Assembly: GCA_041744755.1 (NCBI GenBank)
Contig: JBGTKC010000119.1
Location: 1 to 64,000, forward strand
Direction of reading: 5' to 3'
Source: CALDTK01 sp041744755
Lineage (GTDB): Bacteria; Bacteroidota; Bacteroidia; Chitinophagales; Saprospiraceae
DNA length: 64,000 nt
Shown: positions 62,284-64,000 of the stretch, piece after piece
Numbering within the stretch: position 1 is the first letter of the stretch
Layout: each line of letters begins with the position of its first letter
The notes under the pieces: generated by a model
Seen by the model: only the letters and a program-made list of their open reading frames with translations
What the model was told of the DNA's origin: nothing
Database searches by the model: none
Translations under genes and position numbers: made by a program

Positions 62284-64000
<1,717 letters not shown>

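Overview
The window is high-GC DNA from a member of the Bacteroidota, most likely a Lewinella-like member of the Saprospiria. The evidence is a complete type IX secretion core (porP-gldK-gldL-gldM-gldN), two PorP/SprF proteins, three secreted proteins with T9SS C-terminal sorting domains, promoters of the Bacteroidota TAnnTTTG type, and the four-fold repeat (GAGVGTC...YTGS) of the first, partial gene, a kind I associate with Lewinella-type surface proteins. The assignment rests on gene content only; no rRNA gene is present.

Layout. 1-9.7 kb: end of a large secreted repeat protein, a membrane protein, a DEAD-box helicase, a Y-family polymerase (dinB), two unrecognised genes, a radical SAM protein of the spore-photoproduct-lyase type and a small HEPN-like membrane protein. 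9.6-14.8 kb, minus strand: a TPR sensor kinase and a short DnaE2-type polymerase. 15.7-27.3 kb: alpha-glucan genes (a free CBM48 protein, glgB, maltokinase) mixed with a hexapeptide acyltransferase, tRNA-Phe, an M90-like protein without its zinc motif, a PAS histidine kinase with its Rcp1-type response regulator, an SDR, a DUF983 protein and a secreted glycosidase. 27.3-32.6 kb: an exporter operon (ABC protein, HlyD, TolC) divergent from a TetR gene; the ABC protein has lost its ATPase motifs. 33.5-37.6 kb: rplT, rpmI, infC and clpC on the minus strand. 38-42.5 kb: a STAS protein, RNase Z, a decayed SprB-like adhesin beside an intact SprF-like gene, and tRNA-Lys. 42.6-51.8 kb: an ABC exporter, the T9SS operon and a methyltransferase. 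52.7-64 kb: a copper/heavy-metal efflux region with an HYC/CC/PP-type protein, a CusA pump fused to a TolC-type outer membrane factor, a CusB-type adaptor with a DUF3347 tail, a free DUF3347 lipoprotein, a 57-residue CC membrane peptide and the start of a CopA-type ATPase.

The strongest unexplained signal is a 14-base word, GTTTTGGCGAAAGC, present in 15 exact copies (8 in one orientation, 7 in the other), with about ten one- or two-base variants and a sister word GTTTTGCCGAAAGGC. It lies in three coding frames and in spacers, and is enriched in spacers. It behaves like a DNA uptake or genome-organisation word and I know of no description of it.

Other points are an SOS-like palindrome shared by dinB, dnaE2 and an unknown gene; TACCTTCG/CATCTTTG promoter cores placed so close to start codons that the mRNAs should be leaderless; and a 16-base palindrome that is both promoter core and likely TetR operator.
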